This document shows, one piece after another, positions 1-9,833 of a stretch of 64,000 nt of DNA. The stretch's first letter is position 1, and each line of letters starts with the position of its first letter. The stretch is taken from contig MU270016.1 of the NCBI GenBank assembly GCA_021432635.1, forward strand, positions 1,321,905-1,385,904, given 5' to 3'. This DNA comes from Thozetella sp. PMI_491 (taxonomy: Eukaryota; Ascomycota; Sordariomycetes; Chaetosphaeriales; Chaetosphaeriaceae). A model generated the notes under the pieces. It did no database searches and had not been told where the DNA came from. It was given only the letters and a program-made list of their open reading frames with translations. Made by a program: the position numbers and the translations under genes.

Positions 1-14
1 TGGCGGGGACTTAC

Positions 15-652
15 CCGTTGACGGTCTGCTTAGGATGATATACATCGTCAATCTGCAAGACCATCGTCTTGCGGATCCAAGCCTCGGCCCGTTCCGGCCC
101 GCCGGGGAACCGGGCTAGGAATTCGGAGTATTTCATCCAAGACCCGCTGACATAGGAAGGGCTGAAGATATCGCCGGCAGCACTGGGGCCGGCGTCTTCA
201 GCAAACACGTCAAACTGCGGGAAGGCATGGGCGAAGAACTGGGTGTTGGTGAGAGGAATGTCAGTGCTGATGTGCAGCAGAGGCTGCTGCCGCGCGTCAC
301 TGAGAATCGTCTCGGGCGGGATCATGGCATCGTAATGGCAGTGCAGCAAGCACCCCTTCGGGGCCTTGGACGCGATGGCGAGCAGCTTGCTCCCGGTCAC
401 CGACTCCAGCCCGTGCATGAAGCGGTGCCCAGCCTCGTGGCCGGAGCCATCGCTATTCACGCCGTGGTGGTTATGTTCCTCCCAGGCTTTCAGCTTAAGC
501 ACGATTGCCTCTGCCTCTGCCTCCAGCGCTGTCCTCTGTGCTCGGCCCTCGTACCCGAGGTTTCGCTCAGCAGCGATGAGCGCCTTGCGCGCTGCTGCGT
601 AGTCTTCGACCGACGCATACGACTCCGGAACGACAAAGGAAGAAGGAGACAT
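15..652 (-). CDS. Adenosine deaminase-related protein (ADGF/CECR1 type), first exon, cut by window edge
   Basis: The start is the ATG at 652 (MSPSSFVVPES). The exon encodes about 212 residues and stops at a clear GTAAGT donor on the minus strand at 14-9, so the rest of the gene lies outside the window. The stretch KGCLLHCHYDAM (residues 99-110) carries the H-x-H-x-D pattern (H104, H106, D108) that supplies zinc ligands near the N-terminal end of the catalytic barrel in adenosine deaminases. The long helical N-terminal extension before it is typical of the ADGF/CECR1-like branch rather than of short cytosolic deaminases. The expected reaction is adenosine to inosine plus ammonia. No obvious signal peptide is seen at this start; the frame is open further upstream to 886, but that extension looks unlike coding sequence. 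It is divergent from a nucleobase permease, which fits purine salvage. Confidence 0.75.
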
Positions 653-1231
653 GCCGAGCCCGTTTTGCCAGCCACTTGTGAAAATAGTCAACGCCGATAT
701 GCACCCTGATTTGCCGCTCGATAGGTGGAAGGAGGTGGATTTTAAGGCGGAAGGCTCTTTCCGACACCTTGCCCAAATTGCGACTGTGCGTTGGAAGGTG
801 GAGCTGACGCTGACCAGGATGATGAATCCTGGGTTTAGTCTGTCCGACGGTTTCCGCCGACACAGCCCCGTGTAAGCAGCTCCCACATCACGCGATGACT
901 GTCAGGTGGGGCGTCCCAGGACCGGGCTGCGTATAAGGGACGCTACCCCAGCACGGCCGTTTGAGACTGTTGGCCCCTCTAGTCCGAGGTTAGCGTGCAG
1001 TGTGGTTTACACGTCGTGGGCCTTTTTGATAAGGCACCCTGCTCGGCAGGGAAGGAAGAATGGAGCAGCGATAAGGACGACGAGCAGAGACGGAAGAGAT
1101 AGCCGCGTCGGCTCCTGAACGGAAATATAATAATATGGAGTTCCGTCTGTGTAGATCTAGCCACTGGGAATAGCTGTATCTTGTTCCCGAAGCTTTGGCC
1201 CGTAGCCAACCCCCTTTGAAACGTCTTCAAC
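653..1231. promoter_or_regulatory. Shared divergent promoter, deaminase / NCS1 permease
   Basis: This 579-bp spacer separates two divergently transcribed genes for purine handling. No credible coding exon is visible. Co-regulation from the shared spacer is inference. Confidence 0.45.
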
Positions 1232-3053
1232 ATGACCGCCACCCCACAGGACTTGATGTATCCCGCGAGCAAGGAGAAAGATGTCGAGATTCCTACGAGC
1301 TCTGCGTCGATTCATGTTGCAGAAATGGACGAGAAGCCTCGCACGGGCCTTGAGAAGCTGGGTTACTGGGCACGCAAGCTGGACTCGTACGGCGTTGAAG
1401 CACGTGGTATCGAACGCGTGCTCCCCGAAGAGCGGCGCAAACAGAATTGGCTCGCACTCAGCTTGATCTGGTAGGCTTCTCCCGGCAGCTCTAACCAAAG
1501 ACGAGCATGCAGGAGTTCTGACTTGGTCTTTTAGGGCAGCGGGCGGCATGAACCTCAGCAGTTTCTCGGTCGGGGTGTACGGCGTACTATTCTACAACCT
1601 GACGTTGGGCCAGACCCTCGGCATCGTTTGGGGCGTAAGCGCACTTGGGTCCCTGTGCTCCGCATATATGGCTACATTCGGTAAACGAAATGGTCTGCGA
1701 GCTCTTGTCAATTCTCGATTCGCATTCGGTTGGTATGGCTCCATGGTCATGGCTTTTCTAAATGGCTTCACCGAAGTTGCCTACGGTACAATGGATTGTA
1801 TCCTGGGCGGCCAGACACTAGAGACGGTGAGCCAAGGCCGCCTGCCTTTGCCTGTCGGTATCGTTCTTATTAGGTAAGGTTCGGATCCTATTTTGATTTC
1901 GGCCAGCGAACTAACCCCCCAAGTGCTATCTCCTGGGTCATCGCGACTGGAGGATACAAATTCATACACTGGTATTCTAGGATCGCCCTCATCTTTCCGA
2001 TGCTCTCCTTTCTGGCTATGTACGGCGTTGTGGGACCCAAGTTTACCACCGTTGACACGACTTACGAGGAGCCTGCTGAAGATCGCTCCGGACAGATGCT
2101 GTCGTATATTGCCATCATCTATGGCGCATATGCCGGGGTAAGGACCTATGCAGCGTCTTAGCGGTATTGTGACTAACTTTTGGATACGCCTCAGTGGATT
2201 CCGGTCTCTGGAGACTACTACATTTACTTCCCCGAGAGTACCCCAGATTGGAAGGTCTTGGCCATGTCGTTCTTTGGCATTTGGGTCCTCCCTTCGTTCG
2301 CCGTCAGCTGCGGTGCCGGCTTCGCATCCGCCTTGTTGACCGACCCTGACTGGCTAGCACGATACGATGACTCTGTCCCCAATTTGTACGTATCATCCCT
2401 CCCATTAGTTGTGGTCGGTGCTAAGTAGGTTTTGACATCCGGATAGCGTCGCCCAAGGCCTCGAGCCGATCGGAAGTGCTCGCTTCTTCTTTGTCTTCCT
2501 TCTTGGATGGTCGCTCATCTCAAACAACATCTTTAACCTCTATAGCATCGGTCTATCTGTGCCGTTGCTGGGTGATTGGGCGATCCGAATCCCCCGATTC
2601 GTCTGGACGTTGCTCGGCTCTATCCTCATTACTGTGCTGTCCGTGGTCGGACGGAATTCATTCACGGCTGTGCTTTCCAATACCATGGCTTTGATAGGCT
2701 ACTGGTCGATCATCTACTTCGCTATCTTCGTCATTGAGTTTGTCTTCATTCGACCCAAGTTTGGCTTAGACTTGACGGCCTGGAACGACCGGAGTAGGTT
2801 GCCGCCGGGCTATGCAGCCGGTCTAGCTTTCTGCTTCGGCATCATGGGGGCTGTATTGGGCATGTGTCAAACTTGGTACACTGGGTATGTGTCTTACTCC
2901 TGTTCTATTACGCCAAAGGCTAACATATGCAGCAAAATTGGTGCCTTGATTGGTAGCCTTGGGGGGGATCTCGGCACAGAGCTGGGATTGGCCTTCACAG
3001 CGGTTGTATACCCCGTGTTCCGCTACATCGAGTTCAAGAAATTCGGACGATGA
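1232..3053 (+). CDS. NCS1 family purine/cytosine-type permease
   Basis: Six exons join in phase: 1232-1470, 1535-1873, 1924-2137, 2195-2385, 2447-2884 and 2933-3053, giving 513 residues, the usual NCS1 length. The first membrane segment carries the family signature AAGGMNLSSFSVG. Later segments include LISAISWVIATGGYKF and the conserved WxPxxxDYxxY-like WIPVSGDYYIYFP. About twelve hydrophobic segments follow the family layout, and the short cytosolic C-terminus ends EFKKFGR. The family (Fcy2/FcyB type) imports cytosine, adenine, guanine, hypoxanthine or related compounds with protons at the plasma membrane; the exact substrate cannot be told here. The neighbour at 15-652 is a likely adenosine deaminase, which supports a role in purine uptake and salvage. 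All introns have GT donors and AG acceptors and are 49-64 nt long. Confidence 0.9.
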
Positions 3054-3278
3054 AATGAGTTGCTGCGGCAAGGGAGGCGACCTAGGTATATCTGGAGTGT
3101 ACAGTTTTTTTTCTTCTGGGGTGCGTAGCAATTCGTATATTTGTATAGTTGTTACAAGTGATCTGAGCAGACACGTCGGGTTCCTTTGGTAATCTACCTA
3201 ATCCCTTTGTTTTCTTACTCGCTAGTAATACAGGATCTTGCTCAACGCGGCATAGCCACAAGGAATCTCACGCCAAAC

Positions 3279-5165
3279 TTAGGATATTGTTCCCCGAGCG
3301 CCCATCCCTTCTGTAACTGATGTCTTGATTACATTTGCGGCCCAGTCTACGACACCATCTGTTCTCCTGTTTCCCCAAGAGCAGGAGCGCAGTTGTTCCA
3401 TGAGCATAAAATTCTCGCTTGGACTCTTCAACTTCTCCTTGAACTCAACAACCGTGATGGCGGCCGTTGAACACATCAGCGATGCGAATGCCGGCCGCAC
3501 CATCCCATCTGTTGTAGCACACTTCAGGTATATTTCCATAATCTCAAAGGAGTGATCTAGGGACAAGCCGACCAGGTCCTCGGTAAGGGTCTCAATTTCC
3601 TCCATGCGGAGACTCAGGTCGCTGGGGTCTGATGTAGGGTCGGTGAGAGTCTTGAGGGTGTGCCGGCAGTGTATAAGCTGAGCGGAGCTATATGCGAATG
3701 CCAGGCCTAGCGATGAGTCGGCTTCTGTGGAAAATAACATTGCCGTTAGCGAGCCCAAATATTTATCCTCCGATTGCAATACCTATCAGTTCGCGGTTCG
3801 TTTCCCTCCACTGCTCGATTGGGCCACCGCCGAATGTGAAATTTCTCGGGCTTTTAGATATAACAAGGTCGTACAGAATACAATACAATTGCGACTGGAC
3901 AGCCAGGGCCTGGCTACAAGAACCGATGGCGTAATTCTGCGGATCTGAGACATGATCGCCGAGCAGAGTTCTGCTGAAGACCGGGGGCCGCCCAGTACCA
4001 ACAACGAATCTTATCTTGGTCAATACTTCATTCTAAAAGGTCCCCCGCTCTTAGAAGGGGCCATACTGCATATGCGTGAGACATAGAGCGTTCCAGACGT
4101 CAATAGAAGCCTGGCGCGCCGGGTTGTTGCTGTCATCGGAGCTCGTAGTGTCAATGGTGAGCATCCCGTGAACCAAGCCCATCCCACTCATTAACCAGCT
4201 GTCTATATATCTCTCCTTTTCGTGCGGAACGAGATCCCAGATGGCGAACAAAAGAAGAGCCCGAAGCGTATCGAGAGAAAGAGGCGAGCATAGCAAAACC
4301 TTCTCGGCCAGGTGCCTAGCGTGGGTATAGAGGTCGACATGGAGCTTCGAATCCCAGAGAGCCGGGATCGTCAGCAAACCGAGCAAGAGGAATGCAGCAA
4401 AGAGCACTGGGGATTTAGTGCGGATCTCCCATGGATCGATATCCAGTCCGTAGCGCTTCAACGGAAGGGATCGCAAGCTAGCGACAGTCAGCGTCCACCC
4501 GGAGCGAGGAATAGCTTGCTTACCTATCAAAAAGTGTGTGGCAGAGGTTTTCGGTTATTAGGCCTTGAGACAAGCAATCTGGAATGGGTTTCTCTGGAGG
4601 AACTCCTAGCCCGTTGCCTGTTATAATGGTCTCCAAATCCCGCACAACACTTATTGGTGCTGTTCGAGCATACGCCTGGGTACGCTCGTAGAGGGATGCA
4701 TCGTCTTCCAGGTGAAACAATGGCATGGCTTGTTCGGTAGCGGCATGGCTGCGTGGCGTGTCCTCACGCAGTGGAGCTGCCGTGTTTGTCAAGGCGCGTA
4801 TCTCAGCAACCGCTTTGTCGATAGCGGCCAATCTATCACTGGGTGAGATGGCACCCCTGCCATTCGGATAGGAACAGCTAACCTTTGGTGGATCTCGGCT
4901 CCAGGTTGGGAGGTACTGGGCCTGCAGTCGACAGCTTGCGCAGGGGAAGTGGCTACCGACGGTGCGTGGGCCTCTGGGAACGAGCATCGGAGTCTGCGGG
5001 AAGAGCAATCACTAGTTAGTAGCTACTAGCTAGGTTGCGGCCGGATAGTACGTGCCTAAGGCGGTCGCAACGGTGGCAGATATCCAAGCCAGGCAGCTTT
5101 TCACATCTCGTCCGTAGCCGGCGACAGCTGGCACAAGACGTTGCTCGGCGCTTGGCGGGCGGCAT
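3279..5165 (-). CDS. Zn2Cys6 fungal transcription factor
   Basis: The start is the ATG at 5165 (MPPAKRRATS). Exons 5165-5052, 4882-4524, 4477-4067, 4009-3783 and 3724-3279 join in phase to 518 residues. The zinc cluster reads C11-x2-C14-x6-C21-x8-C30-x2-C33-x7-C41, but the sixth cysteine appears only if intron 1 runs to the CCAAAG acceptor (5051-4883). A nearer acceptor, CCCGCAG just after a GCTACTAAC branch site, also keeps the frame open but inserts residues and separates C41. The middle region contains FVVGTGRPPVF, matching the conserved block of the fungal-specific transcription factor domain. The protein is probably a nuclear DNA-binding regulator. It is divergent from the 2-oxoglutarate oxygenase at 5527, a likely but unproven target. 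Confidence 0.8.
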
Positions 5166-5526
5166 GTGGACGCGTTTGGGCGGGAATGGGCGGCGATGTT
5201 GCTCCCCAGTGTAAAGGTAGGTTTGTTTTTGACAGACACGGCTCGAGTGCCGTCGGGGAACCGGGAAACCGGGGAATCGCTAGCGACGAATATCGTCGGA
5301 GACCGTCGGAGTTCTAGCTCCGGTCAGGGGTGCGTGGACCCAGTCCGGGCTACCCTGCTCCTCCAAAGCAGAGTGCCAAGCGTAGGAGTACTGCGGGGTC
5401 AAACCCATATAACCCCAACAAGATGCATTAGCATTATAAAGAGCTTTGTAGCTAGCTTTGCCCCTCTGAAGGGTAGGACTGCGATAGAAAGCACTGGACT
5501 TTATTGTGACAGGGATAGTCTTAGAT
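5166..5526. promoter_or_regulatory. Shared divergent promoter, Zn2Cys6 regulator / oxygenase
   Basis: A 361-bp spacer between two divergent start codons with no credible coding exon. Zn2Cys6 proteins often bind CGG half-sites. Several CGG and CCG triplets occur here (for example GTCGGAGACCGTCGGAG near 5297), but the base composition makes this weak evidence. Confidence 0.4.
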
Positions 5527-6882
5527 ATGCCGTCTACAATCACTGCGGCAGAGCCCGAGACTGTTCAACTCCGCCTCCGGTATGGGCCAGAAATCATCAC
5601 CCGCAATGTCTCCACGAAGCCCGCTCGGGAGTGCACCTTATCGGAAGTCCCCATGGTGGATTTAGCTGGCATTGACGGGGACTTGCAGCAGCGCACGACG
5701 ATCGCAGATGCTGTGCGACACGCAGCTGGGCAGCTGGGGTTCTTTTATATCAAGAATCACGGTATCGACGAAACTGTGATCCAGCGAGCACAAAACCAGG
5801 CACTGAGGTAATTTAATCGCGGTACCGCGGGATACGTCCTCCGCTGACGGGGAGTAGGTTTTTTGAGCAGCTTCGCGAGATGAAAGAGCCTGCAAATAGG
5901 AACATGTCCAAGTTCAAGAACAATGGATGGAGTGCGCAAAAATCGACACTCGTGAGTCCCGGCGAGGATCTCGGTAGGTGCCCCAGCTCGTTGTTCAGCA
6001 CCGAGGCCATTCTCACACGAAATTTTGCTTAGATTTTAAGGAGGGCTTCGGATGGAGCTACTCGCCCGAGTATGACCCGATGTACAAACACCAGAAAATC
6101 GATCCCGATGTAATAGCCACGCGAAATACCGATGAGCCGCACATATGGAGTGCGACAGCGCACCTCGACGGGTTCAAGGAAGCTTCTCTCGAGTACTGGT
6201 CAGCTTGCGTAACACTGGCAAGGAAGCTCATCCAGATTTTCGCCATTTCCTTGGACCTCCCTGAATCGTACTTTGACAGCCTGACCACGTTCCCGGGAGC
6301 TGATGGTGTCTTTAATTACTACCCAGCCACTCCGCCGGAACGACGCAGCCAAGGGAAGCTCGACATTGGGCTCGGCTCTCACACAGATTTCCAATGTTTT
6401 ACACTTCTGTGGCAGGATATGTCTGGCGGACTGCAGGTGCTGAACAAGGACTCGGAGTGGATATGGGCAACTCCCATCGAAGGGACATTCGTAGTCAATA
6501 TTGGCGACTTCTTGGCGCGGCTGACCAACGATCGATACAAGAGCACGGTTCATCGAGCCTACAACCGAGGATTCACGGACAAGCATAGGCTCAGCATGCC
6601 TTTCTTTTTCGGTTGGTATCGAGACCTTTGTGCACTTGACAGCTTTGCTGACCTAGAGATAGGTTTCAATTACGATGCCGACTGTACTGTTGTTCCCACC
6701 TGCGTGGATGCTGACCATCCTGCCAAATACGAGCCGATATCATGCGGCAGGGTGAGTGCTCTCAATACTAATGCTAGAGATGGTAACTCGCGGGGCGATG
6801 CTAATACACTTCCCAGTGGCGAGAAATCCGGTTCGGGGACGCGATAGATTCGGCTACCAAGTTGAATGGAAGTGCAGTATAA
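5527..6882 (+). CDS. Fe(II)/2-oxoglutarate-dependent oxygenase, isopenicillin N synthase-like
   Basis: Exons 5527-5807, 5858-5973, 6033-6751 and 6817-6882 join in phase to 393 residues. An N-terminal non-haem dioxygenase domain begins near VPMVDLAGI and continues through GFFYIKNHGI, a classic block of the family. The catalytic core keeps the iron ligands H249 and D251 (GSHTDF) and H306 (STVHRAYN). R318-x-S320 (HRLSMPFFF) is the usual 2-oxoglutarate clamp. Such enzymes couple decarboxylation of 2-oxoglutarate to hydroxylation, desaturation or ring formation; in fungi they are common in secondary metabolism and nutrient catabolism. The substrate cannot be predicted. The gene is divergent from a Zn2Cys6 regulator 361 bp away, a typical arrangement for a dedicated local regulator. 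Confidence 0.88.
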
Positions 6883-7125
6883 CAACAACCCTAGCAGGTG
6901 AGCAGGTAGAAAAAGCACATGTAGGTAGCCTCTTCGGGATACATAGGTGGATACACATGAATATACCAAGAATATATGAATGCATTCGGAAACGAAGAGA
7001 AAGGGGCTGACGGGATCATTGTGCTATTGATATGTTGTTGCTTTCGTACGAATGAGCTACATGCGCGGCTTTGGAACAGAAAACGCATGGACAGAATCTG
7101 AAATACTGCCTCGAGGCATAGTCTA

Positions 7126-7279
7126 TAAGTTGACCAAGGGGGTTTCCGCCACACTTGGTTTCCGCCGCCATCCCCTGTTTTCCTTTTATTTAATCGCTAT
7201 AGACTCTACAGGGTCCTGCCCACTGGGGCTGGTATTGGCTAAAGCCGATGGGGTGGCGGAAACCCCCTTGTTTAACTTA
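7126..7279. repeat. Short element with 27-bp terminal inverted repeats (MITE-like)
   Basis: Bases 7135-7152 and 7253-7270 form a perfect 18-bp inverted repeat (CAAGGGGGTTTCCGCCAC and its complement). Pairing extends outward to about 7126 and 7279 with two mismatches. Part of the interior (CCGCCGCCATCCCC against GATGGGGTGGCGG) also pairs roughly, so the whole could fold as a hairpin. The element is about 154 bp, has no coding capacity, and shows no clear target duplication. It lies between the oxygenase and the next regulator in the gene-free stretch 6883-7713. The element class is inferred from structure only. Confidence 0.45.
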
Positions 7280-7713
7280 AATAGAGATCGAAAGAGGTTT
7301 CCTATCCATATAGGCCCGGATAGTGATTAGTGGCCGCGGGATACGATTATGTTGTGACTTAAGTTAGGATTTTACAAGAGGAGCTAGACGATTGGTGTAA
7401 TGGGATACGACGCAAGGGATGGGAACACCTGGAGATATTAATTGCACTTTTCTTGACATAAACTTCATCAGAGTGTTACCTATTAAACTTTACCGCATTA
7501 ACTCTATGTCGGTCCTGTACATTAACTCGTGCCAAGCTCTTGTCACGAGGCCCAGCCCGCGATCCGGGATCGGGCCGAATATTATGTAGACAAAATCCTT
7601 GGCCAAAGTGGGTCAACATTGAGCTGGCATCACCGCTTACGTTCCCGGGCATACTTCGTAAGCAGACTGCATACGAGCTGATCTGGCCGCGCCTACCCGT
7701 ATGCTCAAGTGCA

Positions 7714-9056
7714 ATGCATTCGGCGTACAGCGACGGCGGTTTGCAAGGAGACCCGGCCGCCCCCGGCGCCCTAGAAGTAAACCTACCTGGGAGGGCATGT
7801 CGGCCATGCAGAGCTCAGAGGACCAAGGTATGACCATGGAAGTGGATATCCTGCAACACTCGGCACAGGGTGTCTCACGCATGCCACAGTGCGACTTAGG
7901 CCTCCCGAGGTGCATCACTTGTGCTCAAAGGAGCATACCTTGCTCCTATGAACCCCAGGTCCTCGCCAATAGAGCTGGAAGAGCGACGAGTCCAACTACC
8001 AACACTGCGGTCTCAGAACGAACTTCACCAGCTTCCAAGTCTCCACCAAAGTTAGCAATAGCCCCAATTAGCATCCCAACCCAAGTCGACTGGCCCCTCT
8101 ACCGAGGACAGAGTCTAGAGCCAGCCAATCGACTACTAGAGCAGCAATTATGCCATTTCTACATCCAACGCATCGAGGAACCAGACATCGGCAACTTTTG
8201 GCTTCCAAAGGACCTGTACACTCTCCCCCTTTCAGTTGGATTTGAGAATCCGTACCTGATTAATGGGATAATGGCTCTCGGGGCGACTGGGGTGGCCGTG
8301 TCAGGAGGTGGCACTCCACGCCTCCAGACAGTCGTGCATCACTATACCTCTCGCTTAATCGAGGGGCAACTGGCCGCGATCGAATCCAGTGGAAGTAGCA
8401 CCAATTTTGACTTGATATTCATCTCTGCCAACCTGATCGCCTCCCAAACACTCATGGCTCGCCAGCTTCTCCCACCAGTTCGGTCCAGCCTCCGGGGCAT
8501 CGTGGATTGGCTCCGGGTTTGGCGTGGGGTGAAGAGCCTGGTCTTGAGCTCGCCGGCACACCTCGTCTCTGAAAGTAGGTTTAAGCCCCTCCTTGCTGCC
8601 ACTGCCGCGCAAGCACAAACATATACCGCCCACTCCCCGTTCAAGGACGACGTGTTAGCTTTCTTGCTCCAGGGGCTGCCGCGCATGAGCACTCCGCGAA
8701 GAATCTACGCCGCTTATCAAGAAACCGTGGATATTCTCTGCCATTTGTACCGTTACCCGACGCGAATGAATTACGGCCGATTCTTCCTAGATACGCCTAG
8801 CGCGTTTGTCAAGTGTGTGGAACGTTGCGAGCCGACGGCCCTCGCCATCATGGGTGTTTTCTTGGCCATTTCGAGGATTATGGACATGCCCTTCATCAGC
8901 GACGCGATTGCAGAGATTGACTTGCGCCTCATCTTAGATCACTTACCTAGCATCCACCGCCGCTTGGTACAGCGAGCTATAGATCTGATAGGAGACGGAG
9001 AGTCACGAAAGGCCCCTCAAATAGCCATCGAGATAGACTCTCAGGCCAATGTTTGA
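7714..9056 (+). CDS. Zn2Cys6 fungal transcription factor
   Basis: Two exons, 7714-7827 and 7890-9056, give 426 residues. Splicing of the 62-nt intron creates a complete zinc cluster, C29-x2-C32-x6-C39-x6-C46-x2-C49-x6-C56, with C39 as the first codon of exon 2; this strongly supports the model. The C-terminal part (from about residue 110) resembles the Upc2-like / fungal_trans_2 type of regulator. It starts with a short amphipathic block around LLEQQLCHFYIQRIEE and then WLPKDLYTLPLSVGFENPYL, where the family usually has a tryptophan and a proline-rich turn followed by an aliphatic helix. The in-frame ATG at 7714 is chosen because the longer upstream frame lacks an ATG. Target genes are unknown. 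Confidence 0.82.
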
Positions 9057-9355
9057 CTGTTATCTAGTGAACTGTTGGAGTAGGATAGAAGTTTTCTCGA
9101 TATGATCCTATGTCTAGACAGTGAGCGATGAAGCGCACCTTGGACCGAATAAAGATACATTGGCGCCCGAAAATGAAATTCTTGGACGGGGTTGGGAACG
9201 AGGCCAACGCTTATGGGTACATTGTTCAGTCCCATCGCAAAAGGGCCCGCGTCCATAACGATTGGAAGGGGAAATAAGCAAGGAAAGATGCAACTATCCG
9301 GCGGACAACAGCCCCTTAATATATGCATGACATTACCATGCCCATCTTTCCTACA

Positions 9356-9737
9356 CTAAGTCCAGCACTGGCCGGAACCCGGGCCGGGCTGGCACTGCAT
9401 ACGGCCCCCATTGCAGGAATAGCAGCCGTTGCTGCCAGCACATTGGCATCGTCCAGCTATGCAATCAGCGTGGCTCGGGTAACAGGTGAGGCCGCAGCTG
9501 CAGCGACTCTCCAGGCCGCGGAGTGCTAGAAGAGCCTTTGTGGTGGTTCACTATTAGTTTTTATAACGAGCTCTCAAGCTTGGAGAACTGAAATGCACTG
9601 CCAGAATGTAGACACACCTCGTCCCCTCCAACATATACGTTTCCGTCGCTGTCCTTGATCCCGGCCACGTCCACGCTAGGCATGGCCCGGACGGTAGCGA
9701 ATGTGAGAATAAATGGTGCAAGAGCGGCGATTCTCAT
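9356..9737 (-). CDS. Small secreted cysteine-rich protein (about 99 aa), two exons
   Basis: Exon 1 (9737-9618) encodes MRIAALAPFILTFATVRA, a good signal peptide, followed by a short acidic and glycine-rich propeptide-like part ending VYVGGDE. A donor GTGTGT at 9617, a CTAAT branch site and an AAAG acceptor lead to exon 2 (9535-9356). Exon 2 encodes ten cysteines in its last 48 residues, spaced C-x-C-x3-C-x6-C-x4-C-x-C-x5-C-x2-C-x6-C-x8-C, and ends QCWT. A TTCTAG acceptor a few bases downstream, paired with a different donor (GTGCAT), gives the same cysteine frame. The even number and density of cysteines and the secretion signal fit an extracellular disulfide-rich protein. I do not recognise the family; an effector, an antimicrobial protein or a cell-wall role are only possibilities. 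A TATA box lies about 90 bp upstream. Confidence 0.6.
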
Positions 9738-9825
9738 GTTGGATAAGTTAGATAAGGTGGTATACAATTTATAGTGAAGTGATAAGTTGCGTTGTGATTC
9801 AGCTTCCGGCAGGTTTCCTGTCCTG

Positions 9826-9833
9826 TTTATATA
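9826..9833 (-). promoter_or_regulatory. TATA box of the cysteine-rich protein gene
   Basis: GTATATAAAC reads on the minus strand about 90 bp upstream of the ATG at 9737, the normal spacing for a fungal core promoter. It supports the reality of this small gene. Confidence 0.5.

Noticed and set aside
227-875. Plus-strand open frames opposite the deaminase exon
   Set aside because: They overlap a minus-strand exon with clear deaminase motifs and show no domain themselves.
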